From NCBI RefSeq assembly GCF_901709675.1, contig NC_051095.1:25957956-26021955 (forward strand): DNA of 64,000 bases, written 5' to 3'. Under the pieces are notes generated by a model. That model made no database searches, was not told the origin of the DNA, and worked only from the letters and a program-made list of their open reading frames with translations. Below are positions 43,572 to 55,740 of this stretch, in pieces. Both the position numbers and the translations under genes were made by a program. Numbering within the stretch: the stretch's first letter is position 1; every line of letters begins with the position of its first letter. This DNA comes from Syngnathus acus. Taxonomy: Eukaryota; Chordata; Actinopteri; Syngnathiformes; Syngnathidae.

Positions 43572-46244
43572 GTGAGTATCCTATTTTTCTGTGGCCTGAG
43601 TGCCTGCCCTATACTCTCTGATCTGGCCATCCAATTAGGGGGAAAAATTCTAATTCAATTTTCTCCCTGAATTGGCTGGTGGAAAGGAGCGTGAAATTAA
43701 TTTCAGATCTGACCCATGTTCTGGCTTACTGTCAAAATGATTAACTGACTCTTCCCTCCTTCAAAACTATCTCTGTTATCTCCCACTGTAATGATGTCGT
43801 CCTCTTTCACCTTTCAAATCCATCCTACATACCGTACTGTAAGGCTGCTCTTTTCCTTATGAAACCAAATAGATCACTGTCTCCTATGAGAAAATGGCTG
43901 CAGTAAATATAAGACATTCAGAAAGCTCAGAAAGCCATATGGGGGAAAACAATCCTGTTTAAAAATTGTTGAAGAATCTCATTGTCATTCAGCGATCGTC
44001 TCCGGAGCTAAGATTAAAAAAAACATTTTATGATAACTGAAGGCAGGGAAAAAAAGCTAGGCAACTGCCTCGTTTCTTATGGAATTGCTGTTTCTAAACT
44101 GTCATTCAAAGGCCACAAAGAAATACAGCCTCAATCACTAGAATTGATGATAAAGCTTAATTATAATTTTGTCTAGCAGCGACTGAAGAGTACCCCCCTC
44201 TCTCATCAGCAGTCACAGCTAGCTGGAATTATCAAACTGTCGGAACCTTTCCTGCTTTCCCAGTACTATCATTTAAAAACAACAGCATGCTGTTAAGAAC
44301 ACCGGGGAAATGTGTTCTTGTTTCCTTTTAATTAACGCTGCAGCCATGATCCATACCTTCCCTACTATGTTTCAGTCATGATCAAACATGTAAAAAAATA
44401 AATAAATAAATAAATAAATAAACAACATACTTTTTTCCCAGCTGTATGATAAGTACATGCAGTAAAGCCTCACCTATTCCCGGCTCTCTTTTTATCTATT
44501 CATATTGTTTTGTGTAGAACCTATCCTCAACTATTCACGTGCTCTCCATAACATCCTAAGATGTTACAAGATGGTAAAAAAATCCTGGCTAATGGTGTTA
44601 GTGATTGACTTTTGCAATGATACATATTGGCCTCCTCTGTGAGCCATTAGTTTTAAGAATAATATTGTTTGATTAGATGCCACGGATGCTTTTGTGTCAT
44701 AACTTGACCTTAAATAAAGCTAGAAGCAAGCTATACCATAATTTAAGTACAATCTTGTGTTTTATCCACACCATCTACCTCAAAAAAACATTATGACAAT
44801 TGTTAGAACAACACATATTGAACGACTTTAGCATGATGTTGTCAAAAGGCTAGAATAAAATGCCATTCGTTAGAAATAAAAATATTACATTGGCAATTAG
44901 TGATGAGGTTTTTGTAACAAAATAACAGAATATACAGTAGCAAGACACTAAAACAGTGTTGTGTGCATCAATTTAATGCCTTATAATTTTATGTACATTT
45001 CTCCTTTTTCAATTGTTTAGATGTACATTTTATATAGTACACATGCTGCAAAGGGCCCCCTCTGTGTCACCACATTTCCCACAAACACCGCTACTCATTT
45101 CCCTCTCAAACTAGATCACGGGAGCCCTTATGCAAATGAGTGCGACGATGGCAAAGTGGGTGGTTGGCGTGGTTAAGAGGCAACAGCAGTTGTTGCTGAG
45201 TGGGGAGGGGGTAGGCAAGAAGAGGAGTGGAGGAAGGGATAGAATGATGATAACAAGAGAATGAATCCCTCTAATCTGATCAAGTCAGTGATACACAGAC
45301 TGGGAGATGCAGGCCTAGGCCTGGTTTTGGCCAAGGGTGGGGAGATTACCATCATGAAACTCAGACATGGAGACGGGGGTTGTAAAACGGGAAGGGGAGG
45401 GGACTTTTTCAACTCTGAGTCGAGTCGCATTCTTTTGTTGATGTCCTAAATAAATTGGCCATGCAATCCTAACCAGTCACTCAACTCTAAACAGAGACCC
45501 CCACCCCCTTGCCCACACCATTCACATGGCATATTATCCATGAACCATTTCACTAGAATTGAAATAGCCCAGCTGAGGATCAAGGAATGTGAGACATCCT
45601 ATCACTTATTGTGCAACAGGGCTGTGTGAACGAGGCCATAACAAAGTAGTGGTTTTATTCCTTTTTTTGTTGTACCAACCCCCACCCCATGATGCACACA
45701 CTCAAAAAGCACAAAGCTCTCCTGAACTTGTGGTTTTTTTTTTTTTTTTTTTGCTTCTTCTAGAGAGGAAAAGGTTTTCCTAGTTCATTTCGAATAGACA
45801 TGCCGGAGACTGCATGAATTTGCACAATCATCCCCTCAACAATGAAGACTGTCCTGTCAAAGAAGAAAAATAACCGAAATACACGCACACATTTACACAC
45901 ACACACACGTGCACACACACACACACACACACGCACGCACATTCATACAAAATGAGGATGGTTGACTAAACAAGCGTCTCATCCTCTGCGTCCACTGGAA
46001 TCCATTGAAGAAAAGGCCTGAGGGGAAGGAACTCCACCCTTTTGCTTTAGAAGACGTGAAGGAGGGGAGACATGTGGAATGAATGGCTGCAGGCAGGTAG
46101 ACGAATGGCCCGAGTGGGAGGATCTCATTGTCTCAGCAGGACTGAGAAATTGAAAATAAACAAAGGATGGACTGATGGCTACAGTGAAGGGATGAAAATT
46201 AAACTTTGATCTATTTCTTTTCATTTTGTGCTGCCTGTTTACAG
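43572..46244 (+). other. pcdh10: possible pcdh10 intron 4
   Basis: Runs from the donor gtgagt at 43572 to a good pyrimidine-rich acceptor, ctgcctgtttacag, at 46244. It contains an (AAAT)n array at 44396-44420, poly-T at 45732 and (CA)n at 45893-45940, but no recognised transposon. If the donor is not used, the +1 frame ends at TGA 43573-43575. Confidence 0.5.
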
Positions 46245-47103
46245 CTTTGATGTATATCTTTGAGGAAACTCAAACCAGACATTAACTGACACAAGGACAG
46301 CCACCAATGAGCCCTTTAGGCGATCGTACTCAGAGACGGCAAACTGTACAGGAGGTTCCTTGTGTGTTTCCAAATGTAATGCCATTGTTTTCTAATTTTC
46401 TATTCCGTTTTTGTGGTCAGGCGTTTCTTTTCTAATTTGTTTCAACTTTGTTTACGAGACAAGATAACATTGTTTTTCATGTTTTTATCAAGTTCTTGAA
46501 TTTTTTTGTATCTCTTAAGGTTTGTTTTTCCAAGAGCTGACTTTCAGCGAGGACCTTAAAGTCATAGAAATTGGATGTATGTTTTTCACCACCACATTCG
46601 GGTTTGGACAGTGTTCTTGAAGTAGTTTCTATCACATGTGAGAAGTGTTTTCTGTACTCTTTTAAAAACTTTCAAGCTCAATATAAAACTATATATAAAT
46701 CTGTATTTACTTGTTATGGAGGCGTGTTATCTGTTTCCTGGGTTCTGAATTCAACTTTGACTTCTTATTTTTTAAATGCCCCTGCTAAAGGCTTGTACAT
46801 CCCATAAAGAAACATTGAGTGACTGAATGGCCTTAGCAAATGTAAAACTTCTTTGAGCTGTTTCATAACTTGTTTTCCACTTTTAGATATGATTAAAAAC
46901 ATGTACAAAACTGTGGTAATAATTTAAATTAAAATTCATGGTAATTCTGTGTAATTGTAATCCAAACTTTAGTAGGTATTTTATTAAGTAACAGAAGAAG
47001 AATGGTAAATGTTTTCTACACAATGCAGCTTGAGTCATTATACACACTTCTCTTTTTACTACACGGGTCACAACTACAAGAACACCATTATGCCAACAAT
47101 AAA
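46245..47103 (+). other. pcdh10: candidate last exon and 3'UTR of pcdh10
   Basis: After the acceptor at 46244 the +1 frame of exon 4 would add six codons and stop at TGA 46260-46262. About 840 bp of AT-rich, transposon-free sequence follows, with an AATAAA at 47098-47103. That fits a 3'UTR. The six residues do not resemble the usual PCDH10 end that I recall, so the assignment is tentative. Confidence 0.3.
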
Positions 47104-47160
47104 CTGAAAAATGATCAAAAAAAGAGTTTATGGATTATTATTTTTTTACATGTTTATTAC

Positions 47161-47513
47161 AGGCGGCAGTAGTTAGTACGTCCGCCTCACAGTTAGGAGG
47201 GTGCCGGTCCGATTCCACCTCCAACCCTCCCTGTGTGGAGTTTGCATGTTCTCCCCGTGCCCGCGTGGGTTTTCTCCGTGCACTCCGGTTTCCTCCCACA
47301 TCCCCAAAACATGCTTGGTAGGCCAATTGAGCACTCCAAATTGCCCCTAGGTGTGAGTGCGAGTGCAGATGGTTGTTTGTCTCTGTGTGCCCTGTGATCG
47401 GCTGGCAACCGGTTCAGGCTGTCCCCCGCCGACTGCCCGATGACTGCTGGGATAGGCTCCAGCACGCCCGCGACCCCCGGGTAGACAAGCGGTATAGAAA
47501 ATGGATGGATGGA
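47161..47513 (+). mobile_element. tRNA-headed SINE-like retroposon
   Basis: Second forward copy of the repeat at 37950-38310. AGTTAGTACGTCCGCC and GGTCCGATTCC stand at the A- and B-box positions, and the same GTTTGCATGTTCTCC core and GGATGGATGGATG tail follow. No clear target duplication. Confidence 0.8.
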
Positions 47514-47596
47514 TGTTATAAGAGCTAAGACCAAAATCATGATTTCAATACTTATTTGACAGGTTCTGCATAATGAAACAATTCATGTGTAGTTTC

Positions 47597-48895
47597 TGAA
47601 GGAATGGGGTAAAAATACAAAAAGTCCTGCCTAGCTACAAAAACAGATATGCTCGAACCTCATTGAATAAAGTACATAAGCAGAAAAGTATATTCACATA
47701 TTAAATCAATAAAAGAAACTTTTAAGCATATAATTATACCTACACACCAAATCAATAAAGCAGACATAACTAGACATTTTTGATAGGGGGTAATGACAAA
47801 GGTTTTTATAACTTTATGATCTGATATATATTTCTGAGCCCTTTGAAATAACAAATGTTTTTTGATATATTGCCTGAATAGCTTAATGACCCTTAAGGAA
47901 CTGTTTAATGCATGCCTGATGATTTTCTAAATCACGGACACTGCCAAAGTCGTCTAAAAGTGTTCAGTACTTGATTGTATCTTATGTTTTGACTAATGCT
48001 AGACGCCAGTTTTCGATTACTACTGAACGTTCTGGACAGAGGGAAATATTTTGCCTAACAAAGAAAAGATATGGTTGGAAGCATGATTAAACTAAGAATA
48101 TGATGACGTAAGCAAGTACATGGAGTATCAAAAGAACAAACAAACAAAAACATGGTAAGTGGTGAGTACAAACTTTGCATAGTCAGGGAACATTAATAAA
48201 TTGATGATGTCACAGCCAAAAGCTCACATAATTCCGTACAAAATGACAAAATTGAAAGAATGACGAATGGATGAGGTGTGACAGTGTATGTGCAAGAATG
48301 GAGCAGAATGTTTACAGGAAGGTCACTTGGAGATAAAACCAGCAGGTGCCAGAGGGAGACAGCCAAGAACCCGGCCAAAGATGATCGCCAAGGCCGAAAG
48401 ACGGGATGGAAGACAACAGCCCCCACACACACCGAATCGCCCATAATCAGCACCCACCCCCACGGAACCAGCTCTCACCGAACCAGCACCCACTCCCATG
48501 GAAACAAACTCTCCTGCGAACTTGCCCCACCCCAAAGACTCATCACCCATCAAACTCGGCCCACACCGGCATGTGCAACTGAATATACATAAGCTGACCA
48601 AAGAACCTTGAACGTTGCCTTTTCTGAATGGAGACTTTCTGCTCTTGAGCATGGTCGCACGAAAGGCCAACGCTGGATTGTACTTTCCTGAAAACAGAGC
48701 TTTCTTAACAAGAATTGTGATTGAACTCAACCAACCTGTGTAAGTCTAATTTCTGCTTCAGTGTCTTAGCATTTTCCTAAATCTGAAGAAATCAAACGAG
48801 CACGCAGTGAGTAAATTGGATAACAGGTGATTGGCAATGGCTTTTGCCGTGAGGCGCAGATAGCGCGCTCCCTAAATTGTGGACAAAATCCAACA
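47597..48895. mobile_element. solo LTR, 1.2-kb family, copy 2
   Basis: Bounded by TGAAGGAATGGGG and AAAATCCAACA with 4-bp duplications TTTC (47593-47596, 48896-48899). Closely similar over its length to 4621-5801 and to the reverse complement of 53245-54525. No coding sequence. Confidence 0.75.
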
Positions 48896-49917
48896 TTTCC
48901 TATATTTTTTTTAAATTTGTGTGGATTTAAAATCTGCTCAAGAGTCTATAATTTATATAACTTCTATAACTCTTTAACTAAAATGTTATATCATGTTCTA
49001 ATCCGCCTTTTTTAAAGGATGTTACCACAGTCATATTAGTGCCTTAGGCCACCAGGCCCAATGGTATTTATTTTGACCCAGATCCCTGATGGTATCACAA
49101 GATCACGATATTAGATTGTGCTTTTGCTATTTTTCACATTACCACAATGCATTCAAATTGCGATATGTGGAAGTAAATACCGTATTTTTCGGACTATAAA
49201 TCGCAGTTTTTTTCATAGTTTGGGTGGGGGGGCGACTTATACTCAGGAGCGACTTATATGCGAAATTATTCACACATTTTCAAAATTCAAAAATCCGTGA
49301 TGTAGTGAAACAGCAATAAACGAACCGCGATGTAGCAAGGGATTATTGTAATTTGAACTGCAACTGACAGCAGCGGCGCGGCGCACACGCGTCTGTGTTT
49401 ACATAAAGGACAAAGGATTCGACGACGGGATTTAACGACTTGGAGTGACAGAGATTGTTTGATAAAATTGTTGTTTATAATTATATGGGCCTGTGGAATA
49501 ATTTGAACTGCAACTGAGACGAGTCCGACGTCAGCGGCGCGGTGCGGCGCACACCCGGCATTGTTTACGTAAAGGATAATCGATGGATTTAATGATTTGG
49601 AACGACACAGATGGTTTGATAATATTGTTGCTTGTATAAAAGTTATTTGATATATAATTTATATATCGTTATATGGGCCTGTGGAATAATTTGAACTGCA
49701 ACCGACGTCAGCGGCATTGTTGACATAAAGGACGATCGATGAATTTAATGATTTGGAGTGACACAGATGGTTTGATAAAGGTGTAATTTATAATATAGTT
49801 ATTTGGATAACTGTCAATGTTACGTCAGGCCCGTTCTCAGCTCTTCGTTTGTTCTTGGCGTTGGATTTTGTCGAATAAATTTCCCCCAAAATGTGACTTA
49901 TACTCCGGTGCGACTTA

Positions 49918-50829
49918 CCGTATTTTCCGGACTATAAGGCACACCTAAAAACATAAAATTTTCTCCAAAGCCGACAGTGCGCCTTATAGTCCGGTGCGCC
50001 TTATATATGTATCAATTGATGATTTTGTTGATCCATACTGGTTGTACACAGCGCTCTGCCAAAATGTTTCAGTACGTTTTAGTACGACTAGTAAATTACA
50101 AGGTCGCATCGCTTCCCAGCATTACGGCAACCGTGGTCAGGGGGCGTCACTGAATAGCTGTTGTACCCGTGAGGCTATTTAATTTCAAAATAGGCTGCTC
50201 CGTTAATCTTTCGAGTAAATTTACAGATCGATATGGAAGGGAAAGATAGGTAAGCAGTACCAATGTGTTAGAGCGAACTTTAGTCAGTTCCGATCATTTT
50301 ATAGGAGATCGTTTGAGAAACACGATTGTTTAGGCTCATGGGAGTCTGCGAGCTGAGGCTCATGGGAGTTTGCAGGTGGCTAATGCTATAGTGATAGCTG
50401 CTATACTCACGAGGCTATTTCATGTCAAAATAGGCTGCTCTGTTAATGTTTCGAGTAAATTAACGGATCGATATGGAAGGGAAACATAGGTAAGCAGTAC
50501 CAATGCGTTAGATCGAACTTTAGTCAGTTCTGATCATTTTATAGGAGATAGTTTGAGAAACGCAATTGTTAACAGAGGGCTCATTGGTTATTGGCTAGTG
50601 GATGCAGTGGAAATTTTTAAATTTCGTTGTACATGTGACAATGACAAATAAAGATCTATTCTATTCTATTCATACCGCAACCCTAGTCAACCTCAGTTTG
50701 TTGCAGTATAGCTTCTATTTTATGCGCCTTTTACTCCGGTGCGCCCTATGTATGAAATAATTTCTTTAAAAAAAATTAAATGAGGGTGCGCCTTATAATC
50801 CAGTGCGCCTTTTGGTGCGAAAAATACGG
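49918..50829. mobile_element. TA-flanked DNA element (CCGTATTTTCCGG family) nested in copy E
   Basis: Ends CCGTATTTTCCGGACTATAA and GGTGCGAAAAATACGG between TA dinucleotides, with GCGCCTTATAGTCCGG subterminal repeats. Inside are a direct repeat of period 240 (50171-50330 and 50411-50570) and a LINE tail at 50610-50672. Confidence 0.75.
50610..50672 (+). mobile_element. L2-like LINE 3' tail fragment
   Basis: AAATTTCGTTGTACATGTGA, then AATAAAGATCTATTCTATTC, matches the 3' end of the LINE at 59721-63536 immediately before its ATCT repeat. Confidence 0.7.
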
Positions 50830-50917
50830 TATATATGTTTTTTTTTCACTTTATTGTGCATTTGATGGCTAATGCGACGTATATACCGGAGCAACTTTTA
50901 GTCCGAAAAATACGGTA

Positions 50918-51714
50918 ATCTGAATTGTGTCACTCGCTGGAGTATTTAAAACACTTTTGATGATTATCATCCTTCTTCTCACTACTCTATAAAGATTCCA
51001 GGCCTGGATGAGGCATTTGTTGTACATTATCAGTTAACTAAACTTTCTGCACATTGTTGCCTTTTATTTCAAGCAGAAAAACAATTGTTGACAATGATTA
51101 GAGCTTTTCAGATGCTTAATCGACTTTAAAACGAGTGATAGTGATTATTATACGAAACATATGATAATAAGTGTGACCTCACTAGATCAGTATGCTACGG
51201 TACAAATCAAGAAAGCAAATCTGCTTTAGCGCCCTGTGCTGTGTTCTTCTTCTTGTTGACACAATCTATAATCCTCTCGTTCCTTTTTACAACAGTTGTG
51301 TGGATTTAGGGGATCTTTTGTTATTATCTGTCTCAAATGGATGTTGCAGTACTAGATTATAGACTTAACAGAAAGTGATGAACTTATCGTGTGTGTGATA
51401 TCAGAAAAAAGCTCTAAAGCAAGGGACAGCAACATGCCACTGTCAGCCCCGAAAAATTAGTAGCCCTTTCTTAAAGTACTTCACTTGTGAGGAGACATTG
51501 GGATTTCCTAGCAATTATTACAAAGTAATCATTTGAAAATGTAAACTTGCAGAGATTTTTTTGGGAGGAAAAAATGTCATACATTAACATTTATCTTTCC
51601 CCTATCTTTCTAAAAAGCCTTGTTGAAATGTGAAAAAACTAACATGATCAGTTTTCACACACATTTAGAGTATTCTCTTAATTATTCTTATTAATAACAT
51701 AAATAAAGGATGTG
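50918..51714. other. no gene recognised
   Basis: AT-rich sequence. No convincing coding frame or repeat seen. Confidence 0.45.
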
Positions 51715-52070
51715 ATACGGTGGGGTCCATTCCAGGGTATACCCCGCCTCTGACCGGAAGTCAACAGGGATAGGCTCCAGCACATCCCAAATGAGGATAA
51801 ACGTTATACAAAACCAATGGATGCCTCTAACTAAAGTTAATTTGATGAACTTGTGAGTTCAGGTCATTTTCAAAAAAGTTGCTGACCCCTTCTCTAATTC
51901 ACCCATCACCCCGCCTCTCCATCCATCCATCCCTCCCTCCCTTAATCCCAGGCTCCATCCATCCATCCATCCATCCATCCATCCATCCATCCATCCATCC
52001 ATCCATCCATCCATCCATCCATCCATCATCTGAACCGCTTATATTGACGAGGGCCATGGGCATGCTGGAG
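51715..52070. repeat. SINE 3' fragments and (ATCC)n array
   Basis: 51718-51830 carries CCCCGCCTCTGACCGGAAG and GGGATAGGCTCCAGCAC, the 3' part of the SINE-like repeat on the + strand. From 51917 to 52026 ATCC repeats dominate, followed by CATCTGAACCGCTT and GGAGCCT, the 3' part of a reverse copy. The array probably expanded from the SINE tail. Confidence 0.75.
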
Positions 52071-53079
52071 CCTAATCACTTGTCATTCAGTCACTTGCGA
52101 ATATTTTATCAATAAACACATGCAGACAGTGTTTTCACAGGTATTGTTTGAAATGGCAGTTTAAATATTAGTGAAAAAACACAAGCTCTATTCCATTTTC
52201 TTTATTTGTGCAAATCCAATTTTGATCTATTGTTTGGAAAATTGCAAGGAGCAGCAGCCTGAGCCCTTTTGTCACTGCAAAATGAGGGCAGAGCAATCAG
52301 AGCTGCACCATTTAGACTGAGGACAAAGTGCACAGAGAGCAAGCGTGGTATAATGATATCTTTGTTTTTTTTTAAATAGAAGCTATTATGTTTGCCCTCC
52401 ACATGACACTAATCTCTGTCAGTAGTCAAAACTTTTTCATTTATGCAATGGAATAGCCATATAACACAAACCATTAGCAGAATAAAAACGAAATAGCAAC
52501 ACCAACAAATACAGAAAACTTGATGCCCCCTAAAAATCGGCAGGTGGATTTGAAAAGGACAGGGAGCGAGCACTTGGCTTTCAATTCCACTGAGATGATT
52601 TGGTACTGGACGGGGATGAGGCTGATGTGAGGGGTGGCGGGTTCTTGTGATACTCAGTTTCAAAGTCACTTTCTACACAAAGACGAAGCAGATTAAAGGA
52701 AGTTACTTTCATGTCAGAGTGCTCCTCTGCCAAAGCTGCTGGACATCCCACCATAAAAAAGATTCAGTGCTTGAATTCCCGACTGATCAGTAGCTGTCGA
52801 AATAACTGCAGGCAAGAGTGAGAATCGCGAGCATGAAGGCTGATTATGGTCTATTTAGATGTGGATGAATGAGTCTTAGACTCTGGACATAACTTATAAT
52901 AAAGATAGAGGAGTGTGACGATGAACTGTTGGTGGTTCTCATTATCAAAATCCATAACAGTCAGTCTTAGAAAACTTCTTTCTTTGATGAGTGGCATCTG
53001 ACAAACCTCGATTTTGTGTTACCATTTCACAAAATTTGGGGATTAACTTGCTGATTTTGCCTTTTGGAGATACACTTTC
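52071..53079. other. no gene recognised
   Basis: No convincing coding frame or transposon ends seen in about 1 kb. Confidence 0.45.
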
Positions 53080-53084
53080 ATGCG

Positions 53085-53123
53085 TTTAACATATATATAT
53101 TATAATTTATATAGTATATATAC

Positions 53124-53186
<63 letters not shown>

Positions 53187-53241
53187 CACGTATGTATCTA
53201 TAAATTATAATATATATATATATATACTATATATATATATA
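53085..53241. repeat. (TA)n microsatellite with near-palindromic ends
   Basis: Alternating TA with GTATATACG interruptions. The TATAATTTATA flanks on both sides are roughly inverted. Confidence 0.95.
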
Positions 53242-53244
53242 TGT

Positions 53245-54525
53245 TGTTGGATTTTGTCCACAATTTAGGGAGCGCGCTATCTGCGCCTCACGGCAAAAGC
53301 CATTGCCAATCACCTGTTATCCAATTTACTCACTGCATGCTCGTTTGATTTCTTCAGATTTAGGAAAATGCTAAGACACTGAAGCAGAAATTAGACTTAC
53401 ACAGGTTGGTTGAGTTCAATCACAATTCTTGTTAAGAAAGCTCTGTTTTCAGGAAAGTACAATACAGCGCTGGGCCTTTCAAGAGCAGAAAGTCTCCATT
53501 CAGAAAAGGCAACGTTCAAGGTTCTTTGGTCAGCTTATATTCAGTTGCACATGCCGGTGTGGGCCGAGTTTGATGGGTGATGAGTCTTTGGGGTGGGGCA
53601 AGTTCGCAGGAGATTTTGATTCCATGGGAGTGGGTGCTGATTATGGGCGATACGGTGTGTGTGTGGGGGCTGTTGTCTTCCATCCCGTCGTTCGGCCTTG
53701 GCGATCATCTTTGGCCGAGTCCTTGGGTGGGGGCTGTTGTCTTCCATCCCGTCTTTCGGCCTTGGCGATCATCTTTGGCCGAGTCCTTGGCTGACTCCCT
53801 CTGGCACCTGCTGGTTTTTATCTCCAAGTGACCTTCCTGTAAACATTCTCCTCCATCTTTGCACATACACTGTCTCACCTCATTCTTTCATCATTCTTTC
53901 AAGTTTGTCATTTTGTACGAAATTATGTGAGCTTTTTGGCTGTGACATCATTAATCTATTAATGTTCCCTGACTATGCAAAGTTTGTTCTTTTGATACTC
54001 CATGTCTTTGCTTACGTCATTATATTCTTAGTTTAATCATGCTTCCAACCATATATTTTCTTTGTTAGGCAAAATATTTCCCTCTGTCCAGAACGTTCAG
54101 TAGTAATCGAAAACTGGCGTCTAGCATTAGTCAAAACATAAGATACAATCAAGTACTGAACATTTTTAGACTACTTTGGCAGTGTCCGTGATTTAGAAAA
54201 ACATCAGGCATGCATTAAACAGTTCCTTAAGGGTCATTAAGCTATTCAGGCAATATATCAAAAAACATTTGTTATTTCAAAGTGCTCAGAAATATAAATC
54301 AGATCATAAAGTTATAAAAACCTTTGTCATTACCACCTATCAAAAATGTCTAGTTATGTCTGCTTTATTGATTTGGTGTGTAGGTATAATTATATGCTTA
54401 AAATATTTCTTTTATTGCTTTAATATGTGAATATACTTTTCTGCTTATGTACTTTATTCAATGAGGTTTGAGCATATGTTTTTGTAGCTAGGCAGGACTT
54501 TTTGTATTTCGACCCCATTCCTTCA
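53245..54525. mobile_element. solo LTR, 1.2-kb family, copy 3 (reverse of copies 1 and 2)
   Basis: Begins TGTTGGATTTTGTCC and ends CCCCATTCCTTCA. The left flank is (TA)n and the right flank ATATA, so a duplication is plausible but cannot be proved; the true start may be 53242. A segment of about 65 bp (GGGCTGTTGTCTTCCATCCC onward) is present twice in tandem at about 53666-53800, unlike the other copies. Confidence 0.7.
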
Positions 54526-54651
54526 ATATATTAAATTATGCTAGGGACAGGATCGATTAGCACACAGGTGACAAAATTAAGTCACACAAAGCATCTGTAT
54601 GCCCACATATTACATTAGCTGCCGTGCCTGTCAACCAAGATGGTTCTAGAA

Positions 54652-55687
54652 CAGGGGTGGGCAAACTTTTTGACTTGCGGGCCGAATTGGGTTCTAAATT
54701 TTGACCGGGGGGCCGAACCAGGAGCAGATGGATGTAGTGTTTGTGTGAAGTAATATAAATGACATGTAAAGGTCATTGCATAAAAGGTTTTTACTTTTAG
54801 TAGATACTAAAGCATGGATATTAAAAAAAAGCTTTTTGAAAACAAATGCATTTATTAACAGCATTAAAAAAATATTTCATCAAAAAACTACTATCAGTGA
54901 TTCTTATTAAATACGACACTGTTATGATGAATAATATTTTCCATCACTTCAGCGCCTGCAGGTCAGATTTATGAAATATGTTTATCTAATGAGGCGAAAT
55001 CACATCCAACGGCAAACATTCTGACCAAATACATCATCTTGAAGAATCAGTGAAAGAATACATCTAAATAAAGTAATAAAGAAATCAATAGTATTGTTGG
55101 TTTCCCTTTTTGGCTAGTGCATCATAGTCTGGAGTAAAATTTGTTGTGGTAATTTTTAGGATAGAGCCGAGGTGTCGGTCCGTTAACCTAGATCTGTGAC
55201 GGGCTTTGTTGACGTTCATGTGGCTGAACGTCTTCTCACACACGTAGGTCGAGCCAAATTGTCCACTCTTTTTTAACATTCGGCACTCACTGTCCACCTT
55301 TCTTTTCTTCGGGCCACTCATTTTAATGGAAGGATTCCAGGGGAAGGTTTGTGGGTGGCATTAGCGTAAAACTGTATCTGAAAACTCAGCGCACGAATTA
55401 CGAGAATATTGACGTCACAGCCTACACTCGAAATTCCGCACTGATAGATGAAATTACTACGTACTACTGAGTACACACGCACTTGTGAGTGTGCACCGAG
55501 CTTTCTGACACGGCTCCCGGGAGTAAATGCGCGGGCGGGCGCTTCCCCATCTACTGGGGAAACATAGTAATTGCAGGGAAAATGACCCAAAAAAAATTAA
55601 TAATACAATTTATTCAGGTTTGGCGGGCCGGATTAAACGGCCCCGTGGGCCGGATGTGGCCCGCGGGCCGTAGTTTGCCCACCCCCG
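54652..55687. mobile_element. hAT transposon, internal-deletion copy
   Basis: Ends CAGGGGTGGGCAAAC and GTTTGCCCACCCCCG with identical 8-bp duplications TTCTAGAA (54644-54651, 55688-55695). The interior encodes on the minus strand a 78-codon remnant of a hAT transposase. A partial reverse copy lies at 23893-24391. Confidence 0.92.
55085..55321 (-). CDS. hAT transposase remnant, N-terminus joined to C-terminal dimerisation region
   Basis: 78 codons from an ATG. The first about 14 residues, MSGPKKRKVDSECR, resemble the start of hAT-derived proteins of the GTF2IRD2/ZBED-like type. From about residue 19 on, GSTYVCEKTFSHMNVNKARH and RSRLTDRHL resemble the hAT C-terminal dimerisation region. The BED finger and the whole catalytic domain are missing, yet the junction is in frame. 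It cannot transpose; whether the fragment is expressed is unknown. Most likely a by-product of the deletion that made the element non-autonomous. Confidence 0.65.
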   Translation of the reverse strand: MSGPKKRKVDSECRMLKKSGQFGSTYVCEKTFSHMNVNKARHRSRLTDRHLGSILKITTTNFTPDYDALAKKGNQQYY

Positions 55688-55740
55688 TTCTAGAAGCTCC
55701 CCCACTTCAGGCACAAAGCTCTGAAAAGTTGTAATATATA

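Larger units (their letters stand above)
49180..50915. mobile_element. TA-flanked non-autonomous DNA transposon, copy E (reverse), with nested element
   Basis: Ends CCGTATTTTTCGGACTATAA and AGTCCGAAAAATACGG between TA dinucleotides. Three units of about 190 bp containing GATGGATTTAATGATTTGGA-type sequence lie at 49330-49800. The 118-bp units of the other copies are absent. It is interrupted by the element at 49918-50829. Confidence 0.75.

Noticed and set aside
45173-45430. Possible small gene in the region after pcdh10 exon 4
   Set aside because: Proline/serine-rich composition, no start context or homology recognised; treated as intron.
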